Source: Chamaecyparis obtusa | Lineage: Eukaryota; Streptophyta; Pinopsida; Cupressales; Cupressaceae | NCBI GenBank assembly: GCA_027943335.1 | Contig: BSBK01000524.1 | Coordinates: forward strand, 62,001-126,000 | Length of the DNA: 64,000 nucleotides | Direction of reading: 5' to 3' | In this document: positions 45,423-59,099 of the stretch, one piece after another | Layout: the number at the start of each line of letters is the position of its first letter | Position numbering within the stretch: the stretch's first letter is position 1 | Notes under the pieces: model-generated | Database searches by the model: none | Seen by the model: only the letters and a program-made list of their open reading frames with translations | What the model was told of the DNA's origin: nothing | Position numbers and translations under genes: made by a program

Positions 45423-46281
45423 TGATGAAGGGTGCTCCCCTTAATACCACAAACACATAACAGAAATAGAGAAACAACAACAATAATATGCAAGAACGGA
45501 AAATTGGCTTCTTATTATCTCCATAAATGTGGAATTACAAACTTTCAGAATTACAATATGCAAAGCCACATGGGCATTCCTTACAACATTCTGTAGGACA
45601 AAGCCTCAAATCAATACCCAGATCTACTACCCAGAACTATTCTGAACTGCCTAAGACAATAATACAGCCTTCCTTATATAGGCAATTTTCCACCGCCTGG
45701 GAAGGTTCCAGAATTTTAGCCAATAAGGCCGACCAAACTTAGAATTATTTTATTTTACATTTTATTACATCATAGTCGGCTCAAGACAACCTTTGAAACC
45801 CAAACAGAAATTTTGGAGAAAATTATTTTTCGCCATTTCGGGTGGCCCAACTTCCGAAGACCATAAGTCATCACCAGTTGACCCGATCGGCTATTATAAC
45901 CCTATTTTGAAAATGCCACGAAGCGCTGTACAGGCTTGATCGGCGCAAGCGCCCGTCACTCAAATTTTCGACCTCATCCGGGGCCTCTAAAGCCTTCAAA
46001 ACTGAGTTCAAAGTTTTTGTACCCTACTGCCAATACCGAAAATCTTCAATATCTTCCAATATACACTTGATCTGGCAATGAAACTTTACTGGCAAACTTA
46101 TATGACCAAAATCAACCTCCAAGAAAGAAATTAGATCATTTTGAGCACATACAAAAATTACTAAAAATAGTAACTTTTCATAAATAGCAGCTCTGCACAA
46201 AATAGCCCTTATTGAATACAAAAATAAAAATATTTTTGGGTGATGCAAGATTGCTCTTACACCCAGGATGCTCCTGCATCA
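45423..46281 (-). repeat. Array LTR D (outer, 5' side of the element)
   Basis: 859 bp; right end ctcctgcatca followed directly by the attat target copy and then Tat element DNA, so it is the outer 5' LTR. Confidence 0.95.
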
Positions 46282-46286
46282 ATTAT

Positions 46287-47299
46287 CCTTGACTATTTTC
46301 ACAAATGCATACTTATAGCCATCTTGACTTTCCTTGTGTCTTGATGCGAGTATAATCTTGCTATACCAAACTTAGGAAATCTCACTGCACTAGTCATCTT
46401 GACCTATATGTCTTTGATGCTTAGGTGGGATTCCCGCATATCTATCTGATATAGATCATATTTAGATTCACATAGTCATACTAGTGTGTATTGTATGATC
46501 TCGCGACGCTACCAATAATGCTTGATGATGAATATTAGAGTCTAATGGCTTTGTGACCTTGCAAGTAAACGACTTTTCATAGTAGCTTGCATTTTTAGGT
46601 TCATGATAGTTTAGTTTTGCATCTTGCATATGTAGAGAGCTCTCCTTTCATCTTTCGTGGACTTGTTAGTCAAACTGCGCTCACCTTTCACCTCTTGCCG
46701 ATCATTTCTTTCACTTCTTGTCTTTCATATCACACTATTTTCTATTCATTTCGGGATCGAAACTAAAATCCGAGTTCATCTTGGTGACCAAATTGCATTT
46801 CAAATTTCCCCCTTCTTCGGCACAGTTGGCTGACCATTTGAGGCTTGATCCTTCAATCTTCGTTGGGGAATCTTCATTTCTTCATCCCCATCTTTTTCAA
46901 CCTTCTAGTCTTTCATTCATTTTCATTCGATTCATCTCTTTGAGGTTTGACTTTATTTTTATCCTATATTTTTCTCAGTCAAACCTAGTCAGATTTATCA
47001 ATTTGTTGTTTCTCCTCTACCTGATTTCAATTTCGATTCTGAGGGGGTAGTACCTATCAACTTCAATCCTTGATTCAGTTTATCAATTGAACCTTGAGAT
47101 TCTTATCTCTTATCTCAAACTTGACAATTACCTATTTACAGGGGTGTTGGCCTTGTCATTTTCAATCAGCTTACCGTTGTCCTGATGTGTTCCCATCCGT
47201 TGAACACACGTCTAGGTTGTTTTGTGATCCCAAATCGATCTCACATTTTAATTTCATTCTTTGACCACATGTGATCCCAAATTGATCTCAAATTAGTTA
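46287..47299 (+). other. Tat element non-coding 3' region, right of array
   Basis: Continuation of the Tat 3' region after the array. C/T-rich, no gene. The frame at 46718-47050 has no recognisable domain. Confidence 0.6.
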
Positions 47300-47311
47300 A
47301 AGAGGGGCAAA
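47300..47311 (+). promoter_or_regulatory. Tat polypurine tract
   Basis: aagaggggcaaa directly precedes the 3' LTR. Confidence 0.85.
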
Positions 47312-49982
<2,671 letters not shown>

Positions 49983-50235
49983 TAGCCATGGGCTACGCAC
50001 GCAACCCTAAAGGGGACTGTTGTGCATAGCCATAGGACTAACACACGTAGTCCAATGGGCTATTGCACGTAGTCCCAAGGGATTGTCGTGCATAGTCCAT
50101 GGACTGCCACACACAGTCCCAAAGGACTGTCATGCACAACCTCATGGGCTGATGCACACAGTCCATTGGACTGCCATGCATAGTACCTTCAGGTACTGCC
50201 ACAACAGGCCCATGGACTGTCGTGAGTAGCCATGG
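49983..50235. repeat. Array of about 12 short inverted repeats, period about 22 bp
   Basis: Successive self-complementary words at about 49983 (tagcc-atg-ggcta), 50048, 50070 (agtccc-aa-gggatt), 50093 (agtcc-at-ggact), 50114 (cagtcc-caaa-ggactg), 50159 (cagtcc-att-ggactg), 50183 (agtacct-tc-aggtact) and 50227 are spaced 20-25 bp apart. Linkers alternate between gtgcat-like and tgcaca/cacaca-like words that are also roughly complementary. The block is more GC-rich than its flanks. The function is unknown. Confidence 0.75.
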
Positions 50236-52399
50236 TACACAGTGATTTAAATTTTATATAATTTCTTTTTTTACTTTATAAAAAAAATAAAATAGTTTTA
50301 TTTTACTTTACTTTTTAAAAAGTTAAGTTATGTTCAGTTGGAAATTAATATGAGTTTTGTTTTATCAATATTGTTTATTTTTTATTTATTTACATGTGAA
50401 TATAATGGGTTTTCTTTATTTACATGCATTTCTATGCTATATTTAATTGGGAAATTTGTATTTTTGCATGTTTTAAATTGGGAAAATAATTATGTTTTAG
50501 CTTGAATGGAATCTGGTTGGGTGAATTATTTATGTAAAATATTTATTATGTAAATTTAATGGTTGAATTTTAATGATTTTTATATTGTGTTTGCTATTTT
50601 GAATTAAATCAATTTGGTGTATTTTTAGACTATAAAATTATATTGAGTTAGTAATTTTAATGCCTAGAATCAATTTATTTCGTGGATGTTATAAATTGAT
50701 TTATAAGGTTAGAATTTAATTGTCTTTTGTATAAATATAGTCTATTAGTAATTATTGAATAAATTAATTTTGTGATAGAAATTACAAATTAGTTTATTAA
50801 ATTAAATTCTATTAATTATCTTTTAATTGCCTTATGTGATTTGGGCTTTCGAGAGATTTAGTATGTCAGCCCAGTAGTACTATTACCAAAGGCGGGATTG
50901 GAAAATTACTGTTTCTATTTGTTTTCTTTGCATACTTGAATGGAATTGATCAATGAAGCCCAATCTTTGTGGAGATTTATTTTATGATGGATTTTGTGTT
51001 ATGCATTCCTATCACTTCTTGGAACCAACTATTGAGCATTATGAGACTATGTTGACTTAGAGTCATGATTTGAGATTGTTAAACCTAGGGTAGGTTATTT
51101 AGGTGTTAGAAGGGAAGTGGCTTACTTTGGAGGCACTGGAGCCCGGAAGTGGCTACCTGGGTATCCTTAGTAGGTTACTTAATCAAGTGATAATATTGAA
51201 TTAAATGAGAATTATAATGAATTAATAAGATAAAGGTTCATCGTCTATGCCTTGAGTACTAGCATATGCCAATGATGAGAGTAGGAGAAGATGCTTGCCC
51301 ATCCAGTAGTGATGGTGAGTCTGGCATAGTTAGTTGTTCCTTGTCTTCATGAAAGGACTACTGATCCATATAGATTCACTAGGGGCCAAAGTCTAGTGAG
51401 GCTACCAGGTGACCTTAGAGTTGGCTCATGTGATGACACTTCCCTGATTTCATTCTAGCTAGGTTTTCTACATGTGTTGGTTACCTCTCAGATTATTATG
51501 TGTACCTTATACTTATGAGTTATACTTTGAGATAGGAGCTTCTAGGATCCTTTCTTGGTCTACCTAATGATTTGGTATTGTTATCCATTTGGGATTTGAT
51601 GTTATCTCCATAGCACGGTGGGAGTGGAACCATGGGTTTCCATGAGGTCGGGTGGTAGTGATTCTTTTACCATTTGAGACTTTGACATCCTTGTTCTAGT
51701 GCTAGATGATCTTGGTTGTAGTTACTTCCTTTCCTATCTTCTTGGAGTTCTATTCTTGATCTTACATTTCTCTTTTGTACTTGTAATTTGTTGTAATCAC
51801 ATACCCTGCGGCATGTGCAAAGGATGTTTGGTGATTATATGTATTTTATTATTCAGATATAACTTATGATGTATTATGTAATTCATGGTTGTAATTGTAT
51901 TCATAGTTTCTACATCAAGGAACCCTTGAGATGTGTAATCTACCTTGGGAGATTATATCGATGATTTATGTTTACGTTCTTATGGACTTTATGTTTTAAT
52001 TTTGTTTGTTTATTCATTATTATTTGTAAACATTTAAGAAAAAAATTATTCTGCAAACTTAGTAATTATTTAGGTTAATATCTCTCAAGTTCCCTGGCGG
52101 GGGAATTTCATCAGGTCTAGGTTATACATTTATTTTTTATCTCTTATTTGGATGGGTTCATGCTATAAATGACCTATGCATTTAATTATTATCTCTTATC
52201 TAGTTGGGTGGACTTTCTATGTTTTGGTCTAGATGCTTTTGGTGTGGGACCTTAATGTACTCTTTTTTTCCTAGGCTAAGTTGTAACTTAAATTGTAATA
52301 TCCTTTTGTCTTGGTTGATCTTGTTTTAATCTACAATGATCTTTCTTGTATATAGGTACAATTTTTTATTTTGAAAAATGTAAGGTGTGAAGCAAGTAG
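50236..52399. other. Unassigned DNA, possible long LTR
   Basis: AT-rich to about 50830, then a less biased segment (51060-51800) containing ggaagtggct twice and no convincing gene. The texture is LTR-like, but no second copy exists in the window. Confidence 0.35.
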
Positions 52400-52960
52400 A
52401 TAGTGTGTAAACTAGTAAAGATCTATAGTTAGAAGAGAAGAGTTTAGCGACAATGACAAAGAAGAAAAGCTAGTAACAGTGTGTTGCTAAAGTTGGCAAC
52501 ATTGTGTAGCTCAGATGAATTATTGGGAGAATATCTCTTTATCCTTGTAAAGAGTTGTATGTATCTTGTCCCTAAGATACCAAGTCTTGGATGCACAAGT
52601 TTGTTGCTGCATCTTGCTACTTTGGCAGTGATCCTTTATTTACAAGTATGGAGTAGTGAAATCCTACTTATATTGATTTTTGTATAGACAATGAGTCTCT
52701 AGTTATAAGTTCAGAGTAGTAAGATCCTACCATATTTTATAATAAGACTATATACATTAGTGAATTATTCTTTATGGGAAAGTGCTCACTGTGGTTTTTC
52801 TTAGTTTGGGTGTTCCACATATAAAATATTGGTGTTATTGTGTTGTTGGTTTAGTTCATTACTTTCTAATTATATTTCATGTTGTGATTATTGTGTTTAG
52901 TTAGTGTAATTTTGGTTTATGATGATTCACCCCTCTCTCAACATACAAAGTGTATAATAA
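52400..52960 (+). repeat. End of a copia-type 5' LTR
   Basis: The text agtgctcactgtggtttttc...tgttccacatat resembles the R/U5 region of copia LTRs (compare gtggtttttcccaagttggg at 11992 and 20476), and a primer site follows at 52962. The left end of this LTR could not be placed. Confidence 0.55.
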
Positions 52961-52961
52961 T

Positions 52962-52973
52962 TGGTATCAGAGA
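52962..52973 (+). promoter_or_regulatory. Copia-type primer-binding site
   Basis: tggtatcagaga, one mismatch to the initiator Met tRNA site. Confidence 0.75.
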
Positions 52974-52984
52974 ATGATACCTCT

Positions 52985-53451
52985 TGAAGAGGCTTAACCA
53001 TTTGAGGCAGATCCAAGAAGACAAAAAACTTACACTTTTAGGCTCTAGTATTTGATGTCACTAATTTTCCCTATTGGAAGGACACGATGGACACATATAT
53101 AGAAAAATTGTAAAATTTTATTTGTGATGTTATTAATATTGGTTTCTATCCTTCTTTTGGAAGATCTTTGAATACCGAAGAGGAAAGACAAAAGGAAGTT
53201 AATATGAAAGAAATAAAAATGCTTTTTAGTAGTCTATGTGACACACTGTTTGGAAAGGTGAAATATTTGAAGGGTGGTAAATAGATCTGGGAGAATCTGG
53301 TCTTGGTATATGAAGGAGATTAAAAAAAAAGAAATACATGAATCTCAAACAAAAGTATGAGGTCTTAAGAAAGGTAGAAGATGAGAGTGTTGAAAGCTAC
53401 ATTTACAGAGTTATTGATGTTGTTGATGGAATTAGAGGCATTGGTGGACAT
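52985..53451 (+). pseudogene. Copia gag, truncated
   Basis: Broken plus-strand frames read FDVTNFPYWKDTMDTYIEKL, then after stops LNTEEERQKEVNMKEIKM, FSSLCDTLFGKVKYLKGG and KVEDESVESYIYRVIDVVDG, matching the UBN2-type gag of copia elements. The sequence is cut at 53451, where a Tat-like LTR begins, and is not resumed beyond it, so the rest of the element was deleted or displaced. Confidence 0.75.
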
Positions 53452-54480
53452 TGTAATCACCTAAAATTTGTCTAGTAGAACCTAAGCCCCTAATTTTGAT
53501 CAAATTGCCTCAAATGAAATCCTAAATCTCAAAGACATATTTACTAGACATAATTGTGCAGAGTAACCCTAAAAATCCCCTTTGCATAATTAAATTAAAA
53601 AAATAAAAAATATTATATCAAGCTTATACTTTGGTCTAATTCTTAGAGCTTGCATATTTATTTAATTGCTATAATATTACTTTTAATATAAAGTTTCTAC
53701 ACTTTTATTAAAAGAACACATTCACATGTGTGCACATACTTAATCCTGATTAATTAGCAATTAAAGGAGATTTGTGCTTTCAAAATTTCTATTTTGTCTT
53801 ATCTTACCTAACATCTCTCTTTTTCCTCTTAATCCCCACCACTCATCTCTACCTAACCTTGCATGTCCTTCATTCTCCTTTTGCCTCTTCATCTCAACCA
53901 CTCATTCTTTTACCTCTGAATCTCCACCCTCCATTCTTGAGGCAATTCTTTTTAAAAGGAAGCTCTTCCTTGGCTCAAGGGTCCTAATCTTGAACATTCT
54001 TGCATTCTTAGAGTAATATTGTTATTTAAATTCCTAGCTCTTAGTTTCTTTCATTACATGCTCATAGATCTCTTACATTCTTAGTTTACTTCATTTCTTA
54101 GCATAATCTTGCATTGTTAACTTAGTTTTCTTTCTTTCATTGATTCATAGCATGATCTCTAGCATTATCATTATAGAGCACTAGTTGTTTGCATCCATTC
54201 TAGCTTAAAACTCTCATTCTAGCTTAAATATTGCATTGTAGTTTATTTCTAGTTTTGCATTTACATTTAAATCTTCCATTTTGGAGTAGTCAAGTCACTA
54301 ATCCTTCATGCCAATTTGATGAGCACCATGAGAAGGATTAAACTCACTCGAACTAGGAAGCAATAAGCCATGTTTGAGAGTTTAGTTGGCTCACTTGATA
54401 TGGCCTCCTATAGATAAATTCTTGAGCTAATGGCTTATTGAGTGTTAGTTTTTCCTCAATTTGAGTACCAATTTTTTACC
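53452..54480 (+). repeat. Tat-type LTR (solo or truncated)
   Basis: Begins tgtaatcacctaaaattt and parallels the Tat LTR at 24865: an early cctaa...gcccc segment, a C/T-rich stretch with tccaccctccattc, a TATA-like tttttaaaaggaagctctt at about 53949 followed by gggtcctaatcttgaac, then a tail rich in cttagc and tagctt words. The right end is uncertain (about 54480), and no target duplication could be verified. Confidence 0.6.
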
Positions 54481-54483
54481 ACA

Positions 54484-55151
54484 CAATGGCATAAGGGAGG
54501 ATGGGGAGAGGGGCCAAAGGCACACCCTAACCAGATCCACCTTGCAAAGATCACATGTGGAAGCAAAAAACACACAAGTGAGAGAGAGAATTAAGAACAC
54601 TTTATATATTTAATTCAATTTGATTCATATATGTCAGGCTGTAAGGCCTTCCTAGTTTAGGCTAGATGTTACAATCAAGTACATAAGTCCTCCAACATGC
54701 GAGGATATGAAAAAAACTTCTAACTTCTAGCTTCTATCTTTGATGTCCTAATTCATGTCCTAAAACTACAAACAAAGATTGCATTATATATAAGAGGCTA
54801 CCAAGAAAGTCAGCCTTCAGATCCACCATCAATAAAAAGAATGACCAAATACGCTTCCCAATGATAGATATCATCATAAAATTTATGACCAAAATTAATT
54901 GCAAGAGTCAGCCTCAACAGGAAACTAAAATAAACAACTCGGTAAGCAAGGATAACTGAGTACCAAATAAGCATCACCGAGTGCCAGGGAAATAATCAAG
55001 CACTAGAGAGATAACCGACCAACTTGGTCAACAAAGGAAACCGAGCAACACCAAACCAACTCGGTCAAAGAAGGAACCGAGCAACACAAGAAAACACACA
55101 CATGTTTTTGGTGACATAGGATTGCCAAGGACAAGAGATGCTCCTGCATCA
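54484..55151 (-). repeat. 3' LTR of the second chromovirus
   Basis: The right end, ctcctgcatca at 55141-55151, is clear. The left end is approximate. A minus-strand TATA region (ctcttatatataatgc) lies near 54782-54797. Confidence 0.65.
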
Positions 55152-58100
55152 GACACCTGGGGTTATTTGAAAATGATTCTCTGAATCATGAAGCAGGTAC
55201 AACCCAAGATGAATCCAACTCAGATTGTGAAATCCATGAACTTTCTTCAATCAGTCTATTCTTCCACTTAACTAGAAATTCCATATACTATTTTCCTCTT
55301 ATACTTTTGCCAATTCTTTGGTTCAAAATCTACTCAACCTCTTCTATTTGTTTCTTAGGATAATCATTCGGTACTGTCATTTCTTCATCTGACTCATGGT
55401 ACTCATATAAATCAATAATCTTGAAAATAGGTGATATATCCATGTCATCAGGTAACTCAATCTCATAAGTATTTCCGCTATCAAATCTCTTCAAAATCTT
55501 ACAAGGACCAAACTTCTTCATTTTTAGCTTCCCATATGTTCCAATAGGAAATTTTCATTTCTTCAAATGAACCATTACTTCATCATCGACTGCAAAAGTC
55601 TTATGTCTTCTTGATCTATAAGCTCTATCTTTGTATTTCTAATTACTTTTCTCCAGCTTATATTTCACATCTTCATGCAATGTCTTCATGTACTCAACAA
55701 ACTTTACTCCTTCAACACTTCTCTTTCTTTCATCAACATTGTCCCTCAAATTTGATATACCTCTCAGTTGTATGCCATTTACAATCTCAAAAGGTGTTTT
55801 TCCAGTACTCTTATTCACTGAATTATTGTATGAAAACTTTTCTTGTGCCAACACAGAATCTCAATTACTTGGTGTGTCTCCAACTAAACATCTCAAAAGA
55901 TTTCCCAAACTTCTATTCATAACTTCTGTCTGTCCATCGGTTTGTGGGTGAAATGCAGAACTATATTTCAACTCGGTACCAAACTTTCTCCAAAGGGTCT
56001 TTCAAAAGTATCCAACAAATTTATTGTCTCGGTCAAAGATAATACTCCTCGGTAATCCATGTAATTTTCCATATGTACTGCATCTGATGGCTTTTTATAA
56101 GGTATAAAATGTGCTATTTTAGAAAATCTATCCACAACAAAAAATATAGAATCATTACCTCTTACTATTTTCGGTAAGCTAAGAACAAATCCATACTGAT
56201 ATCAATCCAAGGTTTCTCAGGAATAGAGATCGGTGTATACAATCTAGTTTTCTGACTTACTCCTTTTGCAACTTGACAAATTCCACAACTTTTCACAAAT
56301 TTATGAACATCTTTATACAATTGTGGCCAAAAGTATTTCTCCTTAAGTAAATTCAATGTCTTGTCAACACCAAAATGTCCAGCCAAACCACTACTATGTT
56401 TCTCCTTTATCAAATTAGTTCTCATTGATCCTCTCGGTATACACAACTGAATACCTTTAAACAACATACCTTCTTGAATGAAATATTCTTCCCATTTAGT
56501 ACTCGGTTGATCTTGAATAGGTGCTCTGGACTTTCTCCATGGCTCAGAAAAACTAGGATCATATTCATAAGAATCTCTCATGTCATCAAAACCAAGAACT
56601 TCAATTTTCATCTCTGTCATCAAAGATCTTCTTCTACTTATTGCATCAGCAACTCCATTAGTAACTCCACTCTTATGCTTTATCACAAATGTATAACTTT
56701 GCAAATACTCAACCCATTTCATATGTCTTAGATTCAACTTATTCTGACTACGCAAATACTGTAAAGCTTTATGATCAGTATACAACAAAAATTCACTCGG
56801 TATCAAATAATATCTCCATTTCTTCAGGGCTTGAACAATAGCATAGAATTCTTGATCATACATAGAGTATTTCCTTTTTGCATCATTCAAATTTTCACTA
56901 AAGAAAGAAATAGGTTTACCTTCTTGACTCAACACAACTCCTATTGCACTTCCACTTGCATCACATTCCACTTGAAATACCTTATTGAAATTAGGTAATG
57001 CCAAAATAGGTAATTCAACAAGCTTCTTCTTCAGAGTCTCAAAACTTTTATCAGCTCCATGTGTTCACTTGAATTCTATTTTATCTCCTCTCATAGTCTC
57101 AGTCATAACATTACAAATTCAATTGAAATTCCTAATGAATTTTCGCTAAAAAATTTCCAAACCATGAAATGATCTTACCTCACTAGAATTCTCAGGTGTA
57201 GGCCAATTCAAAATAGCTTCAACCTTTTTAGGGTCCATTTTCAAACCATCAGCTGAAATAAAAAATCCCAAATATACAATCTCCTCTTTCATGAATGAAC
57301 ACTTTTTCAGATTTATTAGCAACTTTTCTTCTTTCAATCTCTGCAATACTTTTTTAACATGTAATAAATGTTCTTCTCTGGTCTTACTAAATATCATAAT
57401 ATCATCAAGGTATACAATCACAAATTTACCTAAGAATTTCTTCAAAAATTCATTCGTCAACCTCATAAAAGTACTCGGTGCATTAGTTAAACCAAAAGGA
57501 ATAACCAACCACTCATACAAACCTTCTTTTGTCTTAAAATTAGTCTTCCACTCATCATCTTCTTTGATTTTGATATGATGATACCCACTTTTCAAATCAA
57601 TTTTGGTAAAATACTTTTCTCCAGTCAAACTGTCCATTATATCATCCATTCTTGGTATAGGAAACCTATATTTCACTGTTACCTTGTTGATTGCTTTAGA
57701 ATCCGTACACATTCACCATTATCCATTCTTCTTAGGTGCTAGTACAATAGGTATTGCACAAGGACTCAAAATTTCTTGGATTAAACCTTTTTGCAACAAT
57801 TCTCTAATCTATCAGTTCAATTCCTAATTCTCGGTAGGAGTCAACCGATGTTGTGCCTTATTCGGTAAACTAGCTCCAGGGACTAGATCCATGCAATGAT
57901 CAATGCTTCTCTTTGGTGGAAAACCATTAGGTACATTATTAGAAATGATCTCACTGTACTCAGTGAGTAACTTATCAATCTCCTCAGGGATGCTATCCTC
58001 TATTTTCTTAGTCGGTTTGTTAGGAATCATAACAAAACATACATCATTATTCTTCAAATCCTTAAAAAATTTTCTTCCTTCCATCAAGCAAACTTTCATA

Positions 58101-58516
58101 GATGTACAAACATTACTAACAGGTTCTTCAATCAAAGGTAACAAGATTTGTCTTCTCCCATAAGCCCAAATAGTATATTTATGCAATCTCCCATCATATA
58201 TAACATGTCTATCATATTTCCAAGCTCTACGCAACAAAATATGACAAAAATCCATATGCATGATATCACATAACACCTTATCATAGTACTTTCCAATTTT
58301 CAAATTCACATAACATTGTTCACTTACCAAGAGTGTATGCTCATCTTTGATCTATGAAATATGATAGGGATTTAGATGTTCCAACCTTTTCAATTGCAAC
58401 TTTGTAACCATTTCCTCAGATGCAAAGTTCTTTGAGCTACCACTGTCAATGATTACCTTCCAAAATTTATTAGAAACTCTACTTCTGGTCTTGAATAAAC
58501 TTTTCCTTACCGGATA
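55152..58516 (-). pseudogene. Second chromovirus pol (PR-RT-RH-IN-chromodomain)
   Basis: From right to left: protease DSGSSKNFASEEMVTKLQL near 58450-58395; protease-RT linker open at 58330-57824 (NVPNGFPPKRSIDHCMDLVP); RT open at 57712-57146 ([32 protein letters not shown] text, intact YLDDIMIF); RNase H and integrase open at 57004-56165 (NKVFQVECDASGSAIG, FLLYTDHKALQYLRSQ, HSSGLAGHFGVDKTL, CGICQVAKG, DISMDLFLA). The tail at 55521-55330 (KKFGPCKILKRFDSGNTYEI) leads to a chromodomain remnant (VKWKNRLIEESSWIS). Several frameshifts and stops separate the pieces. The array family reads DCDASG where this reads ECDASG. Confidence 0.9.
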
Positions 58517-58915
58517 TGTTAGGATTAACAAGGTATAAATAATAGTTACATGAAAATATAATCAATATAAAAAAAAAACAATAAACCACATAGAAGAGAA
58601 CACAAGACACAAAGATTTAATGTGGTTCACCCAATCCCTGGGCTACGTCCACCAACAACAAGTCCAATATTTTATTATCCAGTGATTAAAACTTGATTAC
58701 AATCCATAATCTCTTACAGCTCAATCCTGCCACAAGTACTAAAACCATACGTTATGAAATCCCTAACCCTAAGCCATATTATACAATATTTTTCTTCTTT
58801 AGGGTTAGATTGAGTTACAATATGTCAGCCTCAAAAAAATTCACAACCCCAAACCCTGGTGAGGGCAGGAGGAAAAGTGTACAGTACTTTCCTAATCAGT
58901 CACCATAAGCTAACA
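58517..58915 (-). repeat. Copia 3' LTR
   Basis: 399 bp with tgttag/ctaaca ends; internal aacccta words. Confidence 0.85.
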
Positions 58916-58928
58916 ATCTCCCACTTGG
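58916..58928 (-). promoter_or_regulatory. Copia polypurine tract
   Basis: Minus-strand ccaagtgggagat immediately before the LTR is the classical copia tract. A second, near-identical motif (tccaagtgggaggttt) lies 40 bp further in, at 58955-58969. Confidence 0.88.
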
Positions 58929-59099
58929 TGACTGATCAGGATCCACACTAAGAAACCTCCCACTTGGAGACTGATCCTATAGAAATACTATTATGATATG
59001 AGGCTCCCATTGGATCGGACCACCCTGGAATCAGCTATTCCTTTATTCTATTCAGTCTAGAAGACCAATTGAAGCTGAACATGATTTCAACTTCTCCCT

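Larger units (their letters stand above)
28917..46281 (-). mobile_element. Trimeric chromovirus array with four shared LTRs
   Basis: Four LTRs (28917-29775, 34424-35282, 39930-40785, 45423-46281) separate three full-length internal regions of 4.64-4.65 kb, all on the minus strand. Only the outer ends touch target DNA, with attat at 28912-28916 and 46282-46286, so the whole 17.4 kb behaves as one insertion. Internal joins are LTR to primer site on one side and LTR to 3' end on the other; no target sequence lies between units. Each unit encodes gag, protease, RT, RNase H, integrase and chromodomain in what was one frame of about 1,500 codons. Units differ by a few percent, so this is not an exact assembly duplication. 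All are inactivated by stops. Confidence 0.95.
54484..58516 (-). mobile_element. Second chromovirus, 5'-truncated, minus strand
   Basis: Relative of the array family: its LTR ends ctcctgcatca followed by gacacctgggg, as the array units do (gacacccgggg). It contains a decayed chromodomain, integrase, RNase H, RT and protease. It stops in the protease at 58516, where a copia LTR with tgttag end begins, so gag and the 5' LTR are missing or displaced. Divergence from the array is clearly greater than among the array units. Confidence 0.85.

Noticed and set aside
29734..45742. Numerous plus-strand open frames across the array, some over 140 codons
   Set aside because: They lie antisense to the gag-pol frames, repeat in each unit at the same offsets and carry no domain; shadows of the minus-strand coding sequence.
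28917..46281. Assembly duplication as the cause of the three-unit array
   Set aside because: Units and LTRs differ from each other at many scattered bases, each has private stops and indels, and the outer borders share one target duplication; collapsed or repeated contigs would give identical units. Long reads would still be decisive.
49983..50235. CRISPR-like array
   Set aside because: Units are degenerate, self-complementary throughout and lack distinct spacers, and the DNA is plant nuclear; not CRISPR.
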